A DNA stretch of 64,000 bases from the NCBI RefSeq assembly GCF_001625695.1, contig NZ_AUXY01000122.1:186001-250000 (forward strand), given 5' to 3'. The position numbers and the translations under genes are program-made. Source of the stretch: Pseudoalteromonas luteoviolacea H33-S. GTDB taxonomy: Bacteria > Pseudomonadota > Gammaproteobacteria > Enterobacterales > Alteromonadaceae. Shown piece by piece: positions 26,739-36,297 of the stretch (positions are counted from its first letter, which is position 1; each line of letters opens with the position of its first letter). The notes beneath the pieces are model-generated. The model was not told the origin of the DNA and made no database searches. It saw nothing but the letters and a program-made list of their open reading frames with translations.

Positions 26739-27290
26739 ATGCAATTTAGTGAGCTTTATCAAGCAATCTCTGTACAGACAAGTGACAAAGCGAAATCTAT
26801 CAAGCTGCTAATTTGCGATATTGATGGTGTATTTTCAGATGGTCGTATTTATCTGGGTAACCAAGGTGAAGAATTAAAAGCATTCAACACCAAAGATGGT
26901 TTCGGGATCAAAGCCTTAATTGAAACCGGTGTTGAAGTTGCCGTCATTACTGGACGACATTCAGAAATAGTTAAGCAACGTATGACTAGCTTAAACGTAA
27001 AGCACATTTACCAAGGTCAAGAAGATAAAGTTAAAGCTTACGAAGAATTGAAAAGCCAATTAAATTTATCAGATAACCAAATTGCGTATATTGGCGATGA
27101 TGGTCCAGATATACCTGTCATGCAGAAAGTTGGGTTTGCTGTTGCAGTTGCTGACGCACACCCATTGGTAAAAAGCTTAGCCCATTATACCACCATGTTA
27201 CCAGGTGGGTTTGGCGCTGTCAGAGAGCTAACCGACTTATTAATGCTAAGCCAGGGTAATGAGTTACTCTCTAAGGGGAGCAGTACATGA
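26739..27290 (+). CDS. kdsC: Kdo 8-phosphate phosphatase KdsC
   Basis: KdsC removes phosphate from Kdo 8-phosphate to yield Kdo. It is a cap-less HAD phosphatase; the nucleophile motif DIDGVFSDG is near residue 27, the ITGRHSE motif near 70 and the late acidic motif GDDGPDIPV near 118. The length, 183 residues, is typical. It overlaps the lptC start by four bases. Confidence 0.97.
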   Translation: MQFSELYQAISVQTSDKAKSIKLLICDIDGVFSDGRIYLGNQGEELKAFNTKDGFGIKALIETGVEVAVITGRHSEIVKQRMTSLNVKHIYQGQEDKVKAYEELKSQLNLSDNQIAYIGDDGPDIPVMQKVGFAVAVADAHPLVKSLAHYTTMLPGGFGAVRELTDLLMLSQGNELLSKGSST

Positions 27291-27841
27291 CCAATTTACG
27301 AGTTATTTTACTCGTAGTTTTCGGTGCTGCCATGCTATGGCTTTGGTACCCCTTTTTGACGCAAACAGAACAGTCATCGCAGCAAGAACAGGAAACAATC
27401 GCTCAGCCAGACTACGTTGCTATTGATTTAAAACAGACTTCATTTGCTGAAAATGGACAATTAAGTTATCAAATTACGGCACAGAGAATGGAGTTATATC
27501 AAGAGTTGGGGTTTAGTCACTTTGAATTACCCATTTTTGTTTTACATAACGGGCAACATAATTGGCAGCTCACTGCAAACGAGGCCACCTTGTATGAAAA
27601 CGACACGCTGATTTTAGAAGGCAACGTAAAAGCGACAAACTTGAACGACAATGCCATGATCACAGAGATTGACGCAGATAACCTTCGACTAGAAATCAGT
27701 AATCGAACAATGCGTTCAGAACAACCAGTGATCATTACAGGCCCGAGCTTAACCATTACAGGTAAAGGGCTAATCGCCGACCTCAATATTGAGGTTATTG
27801 AACTCATTAACCACACTGAAACGATTTATGATAAGCAATAA
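27287..27841 (+). CDS. lptC: LptC, inner-membrane LPS export protein
   Basis: LptC receives lipopolysaccharide from the LptB2FG pump and passes it to LptA. One N-terminal membrane helix (residues 4-21) anchors a periplasmic beta-jellyroll, seen here as alternating beta strands such as LTANEATLYENDTLILEGN. It has 184 residues. The start overlaps the kdsC stop, and the end overlaps the lptA start by 14 bases, so the three are tightly coupled. Confidence 0.95.
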   Translation: MTNLRVILLVVFGAAMLWLWYPFLTQTEQSSQQEQETIAQPDYVAIDLKQTSFAENGQLSYQITAQRMELYQELGFSHFELPIFVLHNGQHNWQLTANEATLYENDTLILEGNVKATNLNDNAMITEIDADNLRLEISNRTMRSEQPVIITGPSLTITGKGLIADLNIEVIELINHTETIYDKQ

Positions 27842-28361
27842 ATTAAGTGCAACCCTATTATTTACATGTGCTATCGCACTTTTGCCACAAAGTGCCCTTG
27901 CCAATAACACGTCTGAGCAGGTGATCATCAGTTCAGGTAAGCAGCAGGCGCAATTACAAACAAATATAGGGGTTTTTGAAGAAAACGTTGAGATTATTCA
28001 TGGCCAACGCAAAATATTCGCAGATCGACTCGAAGTCCACCGCAGAGAAGATTTAGGTGAAAATAAGCAATTATTAGTTGCAACGGGATCTCCTGCAATT
28101 TTCCAAGAGCAGCAGACCGATGGCAGCTTATTAAAAGCCTCAGCCCAAGAAGTACGCTATGACGTTGCAAATCGCTTGCTCACAATTAAAGGCAATGCCG
28201 AAATAAGCCAAGCAGGTCAAAAGATTTCTGCCCAAGAGATCCTATATGATATGGAAAAACAACTTATTAGCGCGCAAAAAGCCAATGATGAAGGTAAACG
28301 AGTGAGAACTGTTTTACTCCCTGTAGATAAAGAGCAAGATGGTAACAAGGAGCCACAGTGA
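27828..28361 (+). CDS. lptA: LptA, periplasmic LPS bridge protein
   Basis: LptA oligomerises into the bridge that carries lipopolysaccharide across the periplasm. A signal peptide (SNKLSATLLFTCAIALLPQS, cleaved after SALA) is followed by the OstA/LptA beta-jellyroll (FEENVEIIHGQRKIFADRLEV). I chose the ATG at 27828 (177 residues) because the signal peptide starts there; an earlier in-frame ATG at 27789 would put 13 polar residues in front of it. The gene overlaps lptC by 14 bases and lptB by four. Confidence 0.95.
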   Translation: MISNKLSATLLFTCAIALLPQSALANNTSEQVIISSGKQQAQLQTNIGVFEENVEIIHGQRKIFADRLEVHRREDLGENKQLLVATGSPAIFQEQQTDGSLLKASAQEVRYDVANRLLTIKGNAEISQAGQKISAQEILYDMEKQLISAQKANDEGKRVRTVLLPVDKEQDGNKEPQ

Positions 28362-29083
28362 GCACACTAAAAGCGACGGCACTGGCTAAGAGTTATAAAG
28401 GCAGACAGGTTGTAAAAAATGTTGAACTAAGCGTTGAAGCAGGCAGCATTGTAGGTCTACTCGGTCCAAATGGCGCAGGTAAAACCACCACTTTTTATAT
28501 GATTGTTGGCCTAGTACCAAGCGACAAGGGCAGTATTCATATTGATTCACAAGACATTACTTTGTTACCGATGCACAGCCGAGCCCGGTTAGGTATTGGG
28601 TATTTACCACAAGAATCTTCGATATTTAGAAAGCTAACCGTTTATGACAATCTAATGGCGATTCTTGAGACCAGAAAAGATCTCAATAAAGCCCAACGAG
28701 AAACGGTATTAAACGACTTACTTGATGAATTTAATATTCAGCATATTCGCTCAAGTTTGGGAATGGCACTTTCTGGTGGAGAGCGTCGTCGAGTAGAAAT
28801 TGCTCGCGCTTTAGCCGCAAATCCTAAATTTATTCTTTTAGATGAGCCTTTTGCTGGCGTTGATCCGATTTCAGTGTTAGATATAAAGAAAATTATCGAG
28901 CATTTAAAAAACCGTGGGATCGGCGTATTGATCACAGATCATAATGTTCGCGAAACCTTAGATGTATGTGAAAAGGCGTATATTGTTTCCCATGGTGAAT
29001 TAATTGCATCAGGCACACCTGAACATGTTTTAGCGGATCAAACCGTCCGAGATGTCTACTTAGGCGAGCAATTCAGGCTATAG
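28358..29083 (+). CDS. lptB: LptB, ATPase of the LPS export pump
   Basis: LptB hydrolyses ATP to drive lipopolysaccharide from the inner membrane into the Lpt bridge. Walker A GPNGAGKTT is near residues 37-45, the ABC signature LSGGERRRVEIARAL near 139 and Walker B ILLDEPFAGVDP near 160. The length of 241 residues is exactly the E. coli one. Its membrane partners LptF and LptG are not in this window. Confidence 0.98.
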   Translation: MSTLKATALAKSYKGRQVVKNVELSVEAGSIVGLLGPNGAGKTTTFYMIVGLVPSDKGSIHIDSQDITLLPMHSRARLGIGYLPQESSIFRKLTVYDNLMAILETRKDLNKAQRETVLNDLLDEFNIQHIRSSLGMALSGGERRRVEIARALAANPKFILLDEPFAGVDPISVLDIKKIIEHLKNRGIGVLITDHNVRETLDVCEKAYIVSHGELIASGTPEHVLADQTVRDVYLGEQFRL

Positions 29084-29124
29084 TTAAGAATAAGCGTAAC
29101 AACGAAAAGGATTGTTAGAGATAC

Positions 29125-30636
29125 ATGAGGCAATCGCTACAGCTGCGCATGGGGCAGCAATTAACAATGACACCGCAACTGCAGCAAGCAATACGCCTAC
29201 TGCAGCTGAGCACATTAGACCTCCAGCAAGAAATTCAAGAAGCGCTGGATAGCAATCCTTTATTGGAAGTAGAAGAAAATGAACAAGAGTCTATTGATAA
29301 CGGTCTAGATAAAACCCATGAACAAGCTCAGGCCGCAGACAAAACAGAATCTAGTGTTGAAGACACAGCTGAAACACAGCTAAGTGACTATGAGCAAGAT
29401 ACGGATACAGCGCTCAATAAAGAAACGCTCAGCGATGAGATGGCGATGGATGTCACTTGGGATGAATATATCAGTGCCGCACCGGTCAGCTCTTCCGGTC
29501 CAATGCCTGAGGATGAAAGTATCTATCAAGGCCAAACGACTGAAAGTCTTCAAGAATACCTGATGTGGCAATTGGAGCTCACTCCTTTTAGCGCAACAGA
29601 TAGACTAATTGCACTGTCAATCGTTGAAGGGGTTGATGATTCAGGGATCCTCACAGTATCTTGCGAAGATATTGTCGATAGCTTGAATAAAGATAATGAC
29701 CAAGAGCTGGTTGAATTAGATGAGGTTGAAGCCGTCTTAAAACGTATTCAATTATTTGACCCTGTTGGTATTGCGGCACGCAGTCTGCAAGAATGCTTAA
29801 TTGTGCAACTAAATCAATTTGCTATAGATACACCTTGGCTTGAACAAACAAAACATGTAATTGAGGAGCACATAGACCTATTAGCAAATCGTGATTATCG
29901 TACTATCATGAAGAAAACGAAGCTCAAAGAAGGCGAGCTCAAAGAAGTGATGACGCTAATCCACAGTTTGAATCCCAAGCCTGCTGCAAGTATCGTTCAA
30001 GAAGAAGCTGATTATGTTATCCCAGATGTCTCTGTCAAAAAGATAAAAGGACGTTGGGTCGTTGAACTCAATCCTGACTCAATGCCCAAAATTAGAGTTA
30101 ATGACCATTATGCTGCCATGTCACGCTCAGTTAAATCAAGCAGTGACAGTCAGTTTATTCGCTCGCATTTACAAGAGGCGAAGTGGTTTATTAAAAGTTT
30201 AGAAAGCAGAAATGAAACTTTATTGAAAGTTACCAATTGCATTGTTCAACAACAACAGGCATTCTTTGAACATGGCCCTGAGGCAATGAGACCAATGGTC
30301 CTCAATGATGTTGCTGAAATGGTTGATATGCACGAGTCGACAATATCTCGGGTAACAACACAAAAATTTATGCACACGCCTCGCGGCATTTATGAATTGA
30401 AATACTTCTTCTCGAGCCATGTTAGTACCGAGAACGGTGGGGAATGCTCTTCAACAGCAATCAGAGCACTCATCAAAAAGTTAATTGCTGCAGAAAACTC
30501 AGCTAAGCCTTTAAGTGATAGCAAAATTGCAGATGTATTAGCTGATCAAGGTATTAAGGTGGCAAGACGTACTATTGCCAAATACCGAGAGTCTTTGGCT
30601 ATTCCACCGTCTAATCAGCGTAAAAGCTTGATCTAG
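29125..30636 (+). CDS. rpoN: RNA polymerase sigma-54 factor RpoN
   Basis: Sigma-54 directs RNA polymerase to -24/-12 promoters that need AAA+ activators. The Gln-rich activator-contact region is at residues 1-45 (LRMGQQLTMTPQLQQAIRLL). An acidic linker of about 100 residues follows, then the core-binding and HTH regions, and the RpoN box ARRTIAKYRE near residue 480. The length, 503 residues, is slightly more than in E. coli (477), mainly from the acidic linker. It begins 41 bases after lptB. Confidence 0.98.
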   Translation: MRQSLQLRMGQQLTMTPQLQQAIRLLQLSTLDLQQEIQEALDSNPLLEVEENEQESIDNGLDKTHEQAQAADKTESSVEDTAETQLSDYEQDTDTALNKETLSDEMAMDVTWDEYISAAPVSSSGPMPEDESIYQGQTTESLQEYLMWQLELTPFSATDRLIALSIVEGVDDSGILTVSCEDIVDSLNKDNDQELVELDEVEAVLKRIQLFDPVGIAARSLQECLIVQLNQFAIDTPWLEQTKHVIEEHIDLLANRDYRTIMKKTKLKEGELKEVMTLIHSLNPKPAASIVQEEADYVIPDVSVKKIKGRWVVELNPDSMPKIRVNDHYAAMSRSVKSSSDSQFIRSHLQEAKWFIKSLESRNETLLKVTNCIVQQQQAFFEHGPEAMRPMVLNDVAEMVDMHESTISRVTTQKFMHTPRGIYELKYFFSSHVSTENGGECSSTAIRALIKKLIAAENSAKPLSDSKIADVLADQGIKVARRTIAKYRESLAIPPSNQRKSLI

Positions 30637-30662
30637 GCGTAACAAAAGAAGGAAAAATGCTT

Positions 30663-30950
30663 ATGCAACTAAATTTAACTGGTCGCCATGTAGAAATTAC
30701 CGATTCATTAAGAGACTACGTAACAAGTAAGTTTGCGAAGCTAGAAAGGCATTTTGATCACATCAACAACGTTCATGTAATCCTAGATGTCGAAAAACTC
30801 ATTCAAAAAGCCGAAGCCACATTGCATGTAAATGGCGGCGAGCTATTCGCTTCAACAGAACACAAAGACATGTATGCTGCTATCGATGGTTTGATCGATA
30901 AGCTAGACAGGCAAGTCATTAAACATAAAGAGAAGCTAACTCGACATTAA
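30663..30950 (+). CDS. hpf: Ribosome hibernation promoting factor HPF (short form)
   Basis: HPF binds the small subunit decoding region and promotes inactive 100S ribosome dimers in stationary phase. The ATG at 30663 gives 95 residues, the E. coli length, starting MQLNLTGRHVEIT; an ATG six bases earlier is also possible, and AAGGA lies upstream of both. The conserved KFAKLERHFDHI and TLHVNGGELFA stretches are present. It has only the S30AE domain, as in the short gammaproteobacterial form. It follows rpoN directly. Confidence 0.96.
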   Translation: MQLNLTGRHVEITDSLRDYVTSKFAKLERHFDHINNVHVILDVEKLIQKAEATLHVNGGELFASTEHKDMYAAIDGLIDKLDRQVIKHKEKLTRH

Positions 30951-30952
30951 CC

Positions 30953-31411
30953 ATGAAACTTAGCACACTGATCCCTGAGGACTGCAGCAAGGCTGCGGTC
31001 CTTTTTAATAGTAAAAAAAGAATACTCCAATACATCAGTGAATTGGCACAAGTAAAAATTCCAAACGCCAATCAACACGATATTCTCGAAGCACTGTTAA
31101 GTCGCGAAAAACTAGGCAGTACAGGTATTGGAAAGGGTATCGCTATTCCACATGGGAGATTGGCAGGATTAGATAATATCGTTGCCATCTTGCTTGTAAA
31201 TCAACAGCCTATTCCATTTGATGCTGTTGACGATCGCAATGTAGATATTTTTGTTGCACTCATCGTACCAGAAGATGAAAATAAGCAACATTTAGAGACC
31301 TTAGCGAGTATCGCTGGTAAACTTAATGATAAGCATTTTTGCAAGAGACTTAGACAAGCAAGTAACGATAATGAGCTTTACCAAGTCCTTGTTGAGTTTG
31401 ATAAACAATAG
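30953..31411 (+). CDS. ptsN: Nitrogen-PTS enzyme IIA (PtsN)
   Basis: PtsN is the terminal phosphoacceptor of the nitrogen-related PTS and regulates potassium transport and other targets rather than moving sugar. The phosphorylated histidine is His67 in GIAIPHGRL. The IIA mannitol/fructose-type fold covers the whole 152-residue chain. It starts two bases after hpf, and its partner NPr is encoded two genes downstream; enzyme I-Ntr is not in the window. Confidence 0.96.
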   Translation: MKLSTLIPEDCSKAAVLFNSKKRILQYISELAQVKIPNANQHDILEALLSREKLGSTGIGKGIAIPHGRLAGLDNIVAILLVNQQPIPFDAVDDRNVDIFVALIVPEDENKQHLETLASIAGKLNDKHFCKRLRQASNDNELYQVLVEFDKQ

Positions 31412-31420
31412 GAATCAATC

Positions 31421-32263
31421 GTGGAGCTCATAATTATCAGTGGCCGCTCTGGCTCAGGTAAATCCGTCGCATTAAGAGTATTGGAAGACTTAGGCTATTA
31501 CTGCGCTGATAATATTCCAGTCAACTTATTACCGGCTTTAGTACGCAGTGTTTCAGACAGCTATAATAAAATTGCCGTCAGTATCGATGTGAGAAACCTG
31601 CCAAAAGAACAGCAAGAGTTTCATGATATTTTAGAGTACTTACCAGGCTTTGCTAAACCAAAAGTATTTTATCTTGATTGTGATGACCAAACACTAATCA
31701 AACGCTTTTCAGAAACACGACGGTTGCATCCACTTTCACTCAATGACTTACCGCTAGACTTGGCGATAAAACAAGAAAGAACTTTATTAGACGTCTTGAT
31801 ACGTCGTGCTGATATCACCATTGACACAACAGACTTGAGCGTCCATCAATTAGCAGAAAGCGTTCGGGAGAAAATCTTAGGTCAAAAAGATAAACAGCTA
31901 ATAATTACCTTTGAATCGTTTGGCTTTAAACATGGAATTCCCAAAGAAGCAGATTACGTATTTGACGCGCGATTTTTACCAAACCCACACTGGGAACCAG
32001 AATTAAAACCCCTAACAGGCTTAGACCAACCGGTTATCGATTACTTATCGAGTCACAGCATAGTGCAAAAGTTTGTATGGCAAATACAAACCTTTATGCA
32101 AACTTGGCTGCCACACTTGGAGCGTAATAATCGCAGCTATTTAACTATCGCTATTGGTTGTACCGGTGGCCAGCACCGTTCAGTATACTTAGCTCAAACA
32201 CTCGGTGAGCGCTTTCAAAGAACACACTCTAACGTCAAAATTCGCCACCGAGAACAAGAGTGA
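31421..32263 (+). CDS. rapZ: RNase adapter protein RapZ
   Basis: RapZ binds small RNAs such as GlmZ and delivers them to RNase E, and so controls GlcN6P synthesis in E. coli. Walker A GRSGSGKS is at residues 8-15, Walker B-like KVFYLDC near 85, and the C-terminal GCTGGQHRSV is a conserved family signature. The length of 280 residues is near the usual 284. Translation starts at GTG. Its stop overlaps the ptsO start by one base. Confidence 0.97.
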   Translation: MELIIISGRSGSGKSVALRVLEDLGYYCADNIPVNLLPALVRSVSDSYNKIAVSIDVRNLPKEQQEFHDILEYLPGFAKPKVFYLDCDDQTLIKRFSETRRLHPLSLNDLPLDLAIKQERTLLDVLIRRADITIDTTDLSVHQLAESVREKILGQKDKQLIITFESFGFKHGIPKEADYVFDARFLPNPHWEPELKPLTGLDQPVIDYLSSHSIVQKFVWQIQTFMQTWLPHLERNNRSYLTIAIGCTGGQHRSVYLAQTLGERFQRTHSNVKIRHREQE

Positions 32264-32541
32264 TGCAACAGCAATACCAAGGCGTTTTTCTAATAAAAAA
32301 CAAATTGGGTTTGCATGCCCGAGCAGCAACTATATTGGCGCAACTCTCAACTCAATTTGATGCAGAAATAACGCTTTATCAGGGTGATAAAAGCGCACCT
32401 GGAGATAGTGTGTTAGCATTGCTCCTGTTGGAGAGCAGCCAGGGCAAAGAAGTCAAAGTGAGTTGTACAGGCCCTGACGCAAAGAATGCCTTAATTGCTA
32501 TTGGCGACCTTATTGAAGACAAGTTTCATGAAACGGAGTAA
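32263..32541 (+). CDS. ptsO: Nitrogen-PTS phosphocarrier NPr
   Basis: NPr is the HPr-like protein that passes phosphate from enzyme I-Ntr to PtsN. The active histidine is His18 in LGLHARAA, and the conserved serine region reads GDSVLALLLLESS. I chose the ATG that shares one base with the rapZ stop (92 residues); the GTG codon just before it is also in frame. It is the last gene of this run. Confidence 0.95.
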   Translation: MQQQYQGVFLIKNKLGLHARAATILAQLSTQFDAEITLYQGDKSAPGDSVLALLLLESSQGKEVKVSCTGPDAKNALIAIGDLIEDKFHETE

Positions 32542-32841
32542 CTTGGTTTTTATTTAATCTCTTTCGTAAGATAACTTACTACTTCTGTACTTGTCATAAT
32601 ACTGCAATAGCGTATTTTTATTTTAAGCAGCTATAATCAAATATTATTTTATCTATTACAATATGATAAGTCACATTGATAATGTGTTTTGTGCATATAT
32701 CTTAGCTCGAATTTATGAGCTTTATTCTGTACATAACAGCTTAGAGAGCAATTTTCGTGCTACAAAAAAATGCGATTAAATTATTAAAATGACTATTCAA
32801 AACATATAATTGCCTTTTCTTAATCTAAAATTTGGAAGCCT
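32542..32841. other. Gene-free gap between ptsO and mgtE
   Basis: About 300 very AT-rich bases. Two small palindromes are visible: CACATT-gat-AATGTG followed by TTTTG at 32672-32690, and AGCTC-N8-GAGCT followed by TTATT at 32704-32726. Either could be a weak terminator for the upstream run, or an operator for mgtE. I see no long structured magnesium-riboswitch-like element, though I cannot fold it properly. Confidence 0.4.
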
Positions 32842-34200
32842 ATGCCTGACGTTTTTGAGCAAGACTATACACTGGAACAATTACAACAAGTAACCAAAGC
32901 AATAAACAGTGGGCAGTTTGTTCAAGTAAGACAGACATTAGCTGAGATACCTCCGTGCGATACCGCACTGTTACTTGAGTCTTCCCCTCATAAAATAAGA
33001 ACTACACTTTGGCAATTGGTCGATCCAGATATCCAAGGTGATGTTCTTGAAGAGCTCTCTGAAGATGTTCGTTTAAGCATCATTGCCAAAATGGAGCCTG
33101 AGTTAATCGCCGCTGCGACTGAGGATATGGACGATGACGACTTGGGTGAGGTACTCAGAAGCTTACCTGTGCCTGTCTACCAAGATGTTATCAGTGCCAT
33201 GGACAGCCAAGACAGAGCAAGGGCCACGCTTGCTTTATCTTATAATGAAGACTCTGCAGGGGCATTAATGAATGGCGACACCATCACCATTCGTCCCGAT
33301 GTCAGTCTAGATGTGGTATTAAGATACTTACGTCTAAAAGAGGAACTACCGCAAGGCACAGATGATCTCTATGTCGTAGACAAAGAAAACCGCTTTTTAG
33401 GATCTTTGCCTATAGGGATCTTATTAACTAACCCCCCTGACAAACTTGTTCAAGAGCTAATGAATGAAGACAGGGAAACGATCCCAGTCGGTATGCCGGA
33501 AAGCGAAGTAGCCCAGCTTTTTGAGCGACATAACTGGATATCAGCACCCGTAGTTGACGATCAAACGCAATTATTGGGGCGTATAACCATTGATGATATT
33601 GTTGATGTGATCAGAGAAGACGCTGAGCATAGTCTAATGAGTATGGCAGGTCTTGAAGATGAAGAAGATACCTTTGCACCAGTCATGAAAAGTAGCCAGC
33701 GGCGCTCAATTTGGCTTGGGATCAACTTGCTCACTGCTCTACTCGCTGCCTTTGTCGCAAGCTTTTTCGAAAGTACGCTCGATATCCTCCCTATTTTAGC
33801 GGTCCTCAATGGCATTGTGCCTAGCATGGGAGGCGTTGCTGGCAGTCAGACATTGACCTTGGTTATCAGGGGTATTGCACTTGGGCATGTCAATCAAACC
33901 AACCAAAAGTTCTTACTCGGTAAAGAGCTTGCAATTGGCGCACTCAATGGCGTTCTCTGGTCTCTGTTAATAGCTGGTGTTGTCGCGGTTTGGCAATGGG
34001 ACTTTAAACTTGGCGCAGTTATCGCATTTGCTATGTTCATGAACTTGGTTGCAGCAGGGATAGCAGGGGCAAGCATACCTTTGATCCTAAAGCGTATGAA
34101 GATAGACCCAGCACTAGCTGGTAGCGTAGTACTCACAACCGTAACAGATATAGTTGGTATTTTCGCGTTTTTAGGTACTGCTACTTGGTTTTTACTCTGA
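32842..34200 (+). CDS. mgtE: Magnesium transporter MgtE
   Basis: MgtE is a dimeric, magnesium-gated magnesium channel of the inner membrane. The N-terminal helical domain (about 1-135), two CBS domains (about 140-265) and a C-terminal five-helix membrane part (about 285-452) are all seen. The conserved pore region contains GIVPSMGGVAGSQTLTL and the end PALAGSVVLTTVTDIVGIFAFLG. The length of 452 residues is typical. It stands alone, convergent with pmbA; a short stem-loop (ACTCTGA/TCAGAGT) overlaps its stop codon. Confidence 0.96.
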   Translation: MPDVFEQDYTLEQLQQVTKAINSGQFVQVRQTLAEIPPCDTALLLESSPHKIRTTLWQLVDPDIQGDVLEELSEDVRLSIIAKMEPELIAAATEDMDDDDLGEVLRSLPVPVYQDVISAMDSQDRARATLALSYNEDSAGALMNGDTITIRPDVSLDVVLRYLRLKEELPQGTDDLYVVDKENRFLGSLPIGILLTNPPDKLVQELMNEDRETIPVGMPESEVAQLFERHNWISAPVVDDQTQLLGRITIDDIVDVIREDAEHSLMSMAGLEDEEDTFAPVMKSSQRRSIWLGINLLTALLAAFVASFFESTLDILPILAVLNGIVPSMGGVAGSQTLTLVIRGIALGHVNQTNQKFLLGKELAIGALNGVLWSLLIAGVVAVWQWDFKLGAVIAFAMFMNLVAAGIAGASIPLILKRMKIDPALAGSVVLTTVTDIVGIFAFLGTATWFLL

Positions 34201-34231
34201 GCCTAGCTCAGAGTAAGCAAATTAATCAGCT

Positions 34232-35581
34232 CTATTGACCAGCCACTTGCATGCTATCAATTAATACAGAGCCAGTTTGCACTGCACCACGTAATTCAAC
34301 ATCTCCGCCGATTGCCTGAATATTGTGGAACATCTCTTTTAAGTTACCTGCAATGGTTATCTCACTCACAGGGTATTGTATTTCTCCATTTTCGACCCAA
34401 AAACCAGCAGCGCCACGAGAGTAATCACCCGTGACAGTGTTCACACCTTGCCCCATCAATTCAGTCACCAATAATCCCGTCCCCATTTCTTTTAAAATGG
34501 CAGCCAGATCTTCATGGGTCTTTTGAACTAACCAATTGTGTATCCCACCAGCATGGCCTGTAGCCTGCATGCCCATTTTTCTCGCAGCATAGCTTGCCAT
34601 TAAATAGGTTTGCAGCTCACCACCAACGATAATATCTCTATCCTGTGTATATACCCCTTCACTATCGAACGGGCTGGAGGCTAAACCTTGCAACAAATGT
34701 GGCTTTTCATGGATATTGACACAAGAATTAAAAACCTGCTTACCAAGCGTATCCAATAAAAAACTAGATTTACGATATAAAGCACCACCACCGATTGCTG
34801 AAACAAGGTGTCCAAACAAGCTATTTGCAATGTCAGCTCTAAATACCACCGGCACCTTCATTGTCGCAAGCTTCTGACTATTCAGCTTAGCCAGTGTCGA
34901 CTCAGCAGCCTCTATGCCAACCGCTTGCGGCGCTTTTAATAAATCATGCTTTCTCGAGATACTAAATGCGGAGTCCCTTTGCATCATATCGCCTTCTTGG
35001 CCGATCACCATAGTGCTCAAAGTGTGACGTGTTCGAGGGAAACCTGCTAAAAAGCCATGGCTATTACCATACACCCTAAGGCCTTGGTGTGAAGCAATAC
35101 TTGCACCATCCGAATTTACAATTCTACTATCGAATTCAAGCGCAGATTTTTCTGCTTCGATACAAGATTCAATCGCCTCTTGTGGAGATAATTCCCACGG
35201 GTGATATAAATCAAGTTCAGGAATATCTTGTGCCATTAAGGCCTTGTCAGCCAAGCCATTGCATTCATCGTCCGCCGTATACTTGGCAATTTCAATGGCT
35301 TTTTGCACAACTGAACGTAACGCTTGCTCGCTCAAGTCAGCAGTTGAAGCTGAGCCTTTGTGATTACCAACATAAACACTGATCCCCAAGCTACCATCTT
35401 GATTAAATTCGATGGTATCGACTTCGCCCATTCGCGTGCTCACTGACAGTCCAGAGGTGCGACTCATCGCCGCTTCAGCAGACGTAGCCCCTAACTTTGA
35501 CGCCATCGTCAAAACCTCAGATACCGCCTCTTTTACTTCGTCGATTTGTTGGTATACAGAACCCGCTTGGTTATCATTCAT
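34232..35581 (-). CDS. pmbA: Metalloprotease subunit PmbA (TldE)
   Basis: PmbA (TldE) pairs with TldD to form a zinc protease that degrades unfolded or modified peptides; in E. coli it matures microcin B17 and cleaves CcdA. The 449-residue chain has the family pattern, including DGSLGISVYVG near residue 62 and VTGDYSRGAAGFWVENG near 385. The metal-binding HExxxH motif belongs to TldD, not this subunit. It is divergent from darP, and tldD lies about 0.7 kb away on the same strand. Confidence 0.96.
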   Translation of the reverse strand: MNDNQAGSVYQQIDEVKEAVSEVLTMASKLGATSAEAAMSRTSGLSVSTRMGEVDTIEFNQDGSLGISVYVGNHKGSASTADLSEQALRSVVQKAIEIAKYTADDECNGLADKALMAQDIPELDLYHPWELSPQEAIESCIEAEKSALEFDSRIVNSDGASIASHQGLRVYGNSHGFLAGFPRTRHTLSTMVIGQEGDMMQRDSAFSISRKHDLLKAPQAVGIEAAESTLAKLNSQKLATMKVPVVFRADIANSLFGHLVSAIGGGALYRKSSFLLDTLGKQVFNSCVNIHEKPHLLQGLASSPFDSEGVYTQDRDIIVGGELQTYLMASYAARKMGMQATGHAGGIHNWLVQKTHEDLAAILKEMGTGLLVTELMGQGVNTVTGDYSRGAAGFWVENGEIQYPVSEITIAGNLKEMFHNIQAIGGDVELRGAVQTGSVLIDSMQVAGQ

Positions 35582-35688
35582 GTTGCTTTTCCAAATACTT
35601 GTAAACTCTACAATCCTAACACAGGAGTGAGCATTTCGCCGTGATAATCGTAAATGACCTCACTATTACAATATTTTTCTGCGCTTCT

Positions 35689-35697
35689 TGGTATAAT
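35689..35697 (+). promoter_or_regulatory. Extended -10 promoter of darP
   Basis: TGGTATAAT matches TGn-TATAAT, 32 bases before the chosen darP ATG. The -35 region is poor. Confidence 0.5.
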
Positions 35698-35729
35698 CAA
35701 TATAATTGTAATATTAAGTGGCCTTTATT

Positions 35730-36254
35730 ATGGCAAAAAAACCAGATCACAATGTTGATGATGAAGAAATCATCTATGTATCCAAAAGCGAGCTTAAACG
35801 AGATGCTCAACAATATCAGCAGCTTGGTATTGATATCGCTGAACTTGGCAAAAAGCAACGGGACAAACTGCCGTTGACAAATGAACTTATCGAGGCGATG
35901 GCACTTGCAGATAAGATCCGTGGCAAACATGACGCGTATCGTCGCCACATGAATTACATTGCTAAAGTACTTCGTACGACAGAGAATGTTGAACAATTGC
36001 AGCTCGCTTTGGACATGTTACTCAATAAAAATAATCAAGCAGAAGTGCTACTTGGCCAAGTAGAAAGAGTGCGTGATGAAGTGCTTAAGCTTGGGGATAG
36101 CAAAATTAACGAATTAATTGAAGCACATCCAACAATGGAACGCCAAAAACTGCGTCAGTTAGTTCGCCAAGCAAACAAAGAACTTAAAGCAGAAAAGCCT
36201 GCCAAAGGATATAAAGAGTTGTTTCAATACTTAAAAGAAGCGATCTTACCTTAA
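35730..36254 (+). CDS. darP: Ribosome-associated protein DarP (YjgA)
   Basis: DarP helps late assembly of the large ribosomal subunit in E. coli. The 174-residue protein is mostly helical, with the conserved EEIIYVSKSELKRDAQQ start and the C-terminal ELFQYLKEAI. I chose the ATG at 35730 (MAKKPD), which aligns with E. coli; a GTG four codons earlier is less likely. It lies between pmbA and tldD, as in many gammaproteobacteria, with a GC-rich hairpin (GGGGAG/CTCCCC) after its stop. Confidence 0.94.
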   Translation: MAKKPDHNVDDEEIIYVSKSELKRDAQQYQQLGIDIAELGKKQRDKLPLTNELIEAMALADKIRGKHDAYRRHMNYIAKVLRTTENVEQLQLALDMLLNKNNQAEVLLGQVERVRDEVLKLGDSKINELIEAHPTMERQKLRQLVRQANKELKAEKPAKGYKELFQYLKEAILP

Positions 36255-36297
36255 TTTTTTTGAGGGGAGCCCGCTCCCCCCACTCATGATTGGTAAA

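Noticed and set aside
36261..36280. GGGGAG/CTCCCC hairpin after darP as a terminator
   Set aside because: The stem is real, but on neither strand does a T-run follow it.
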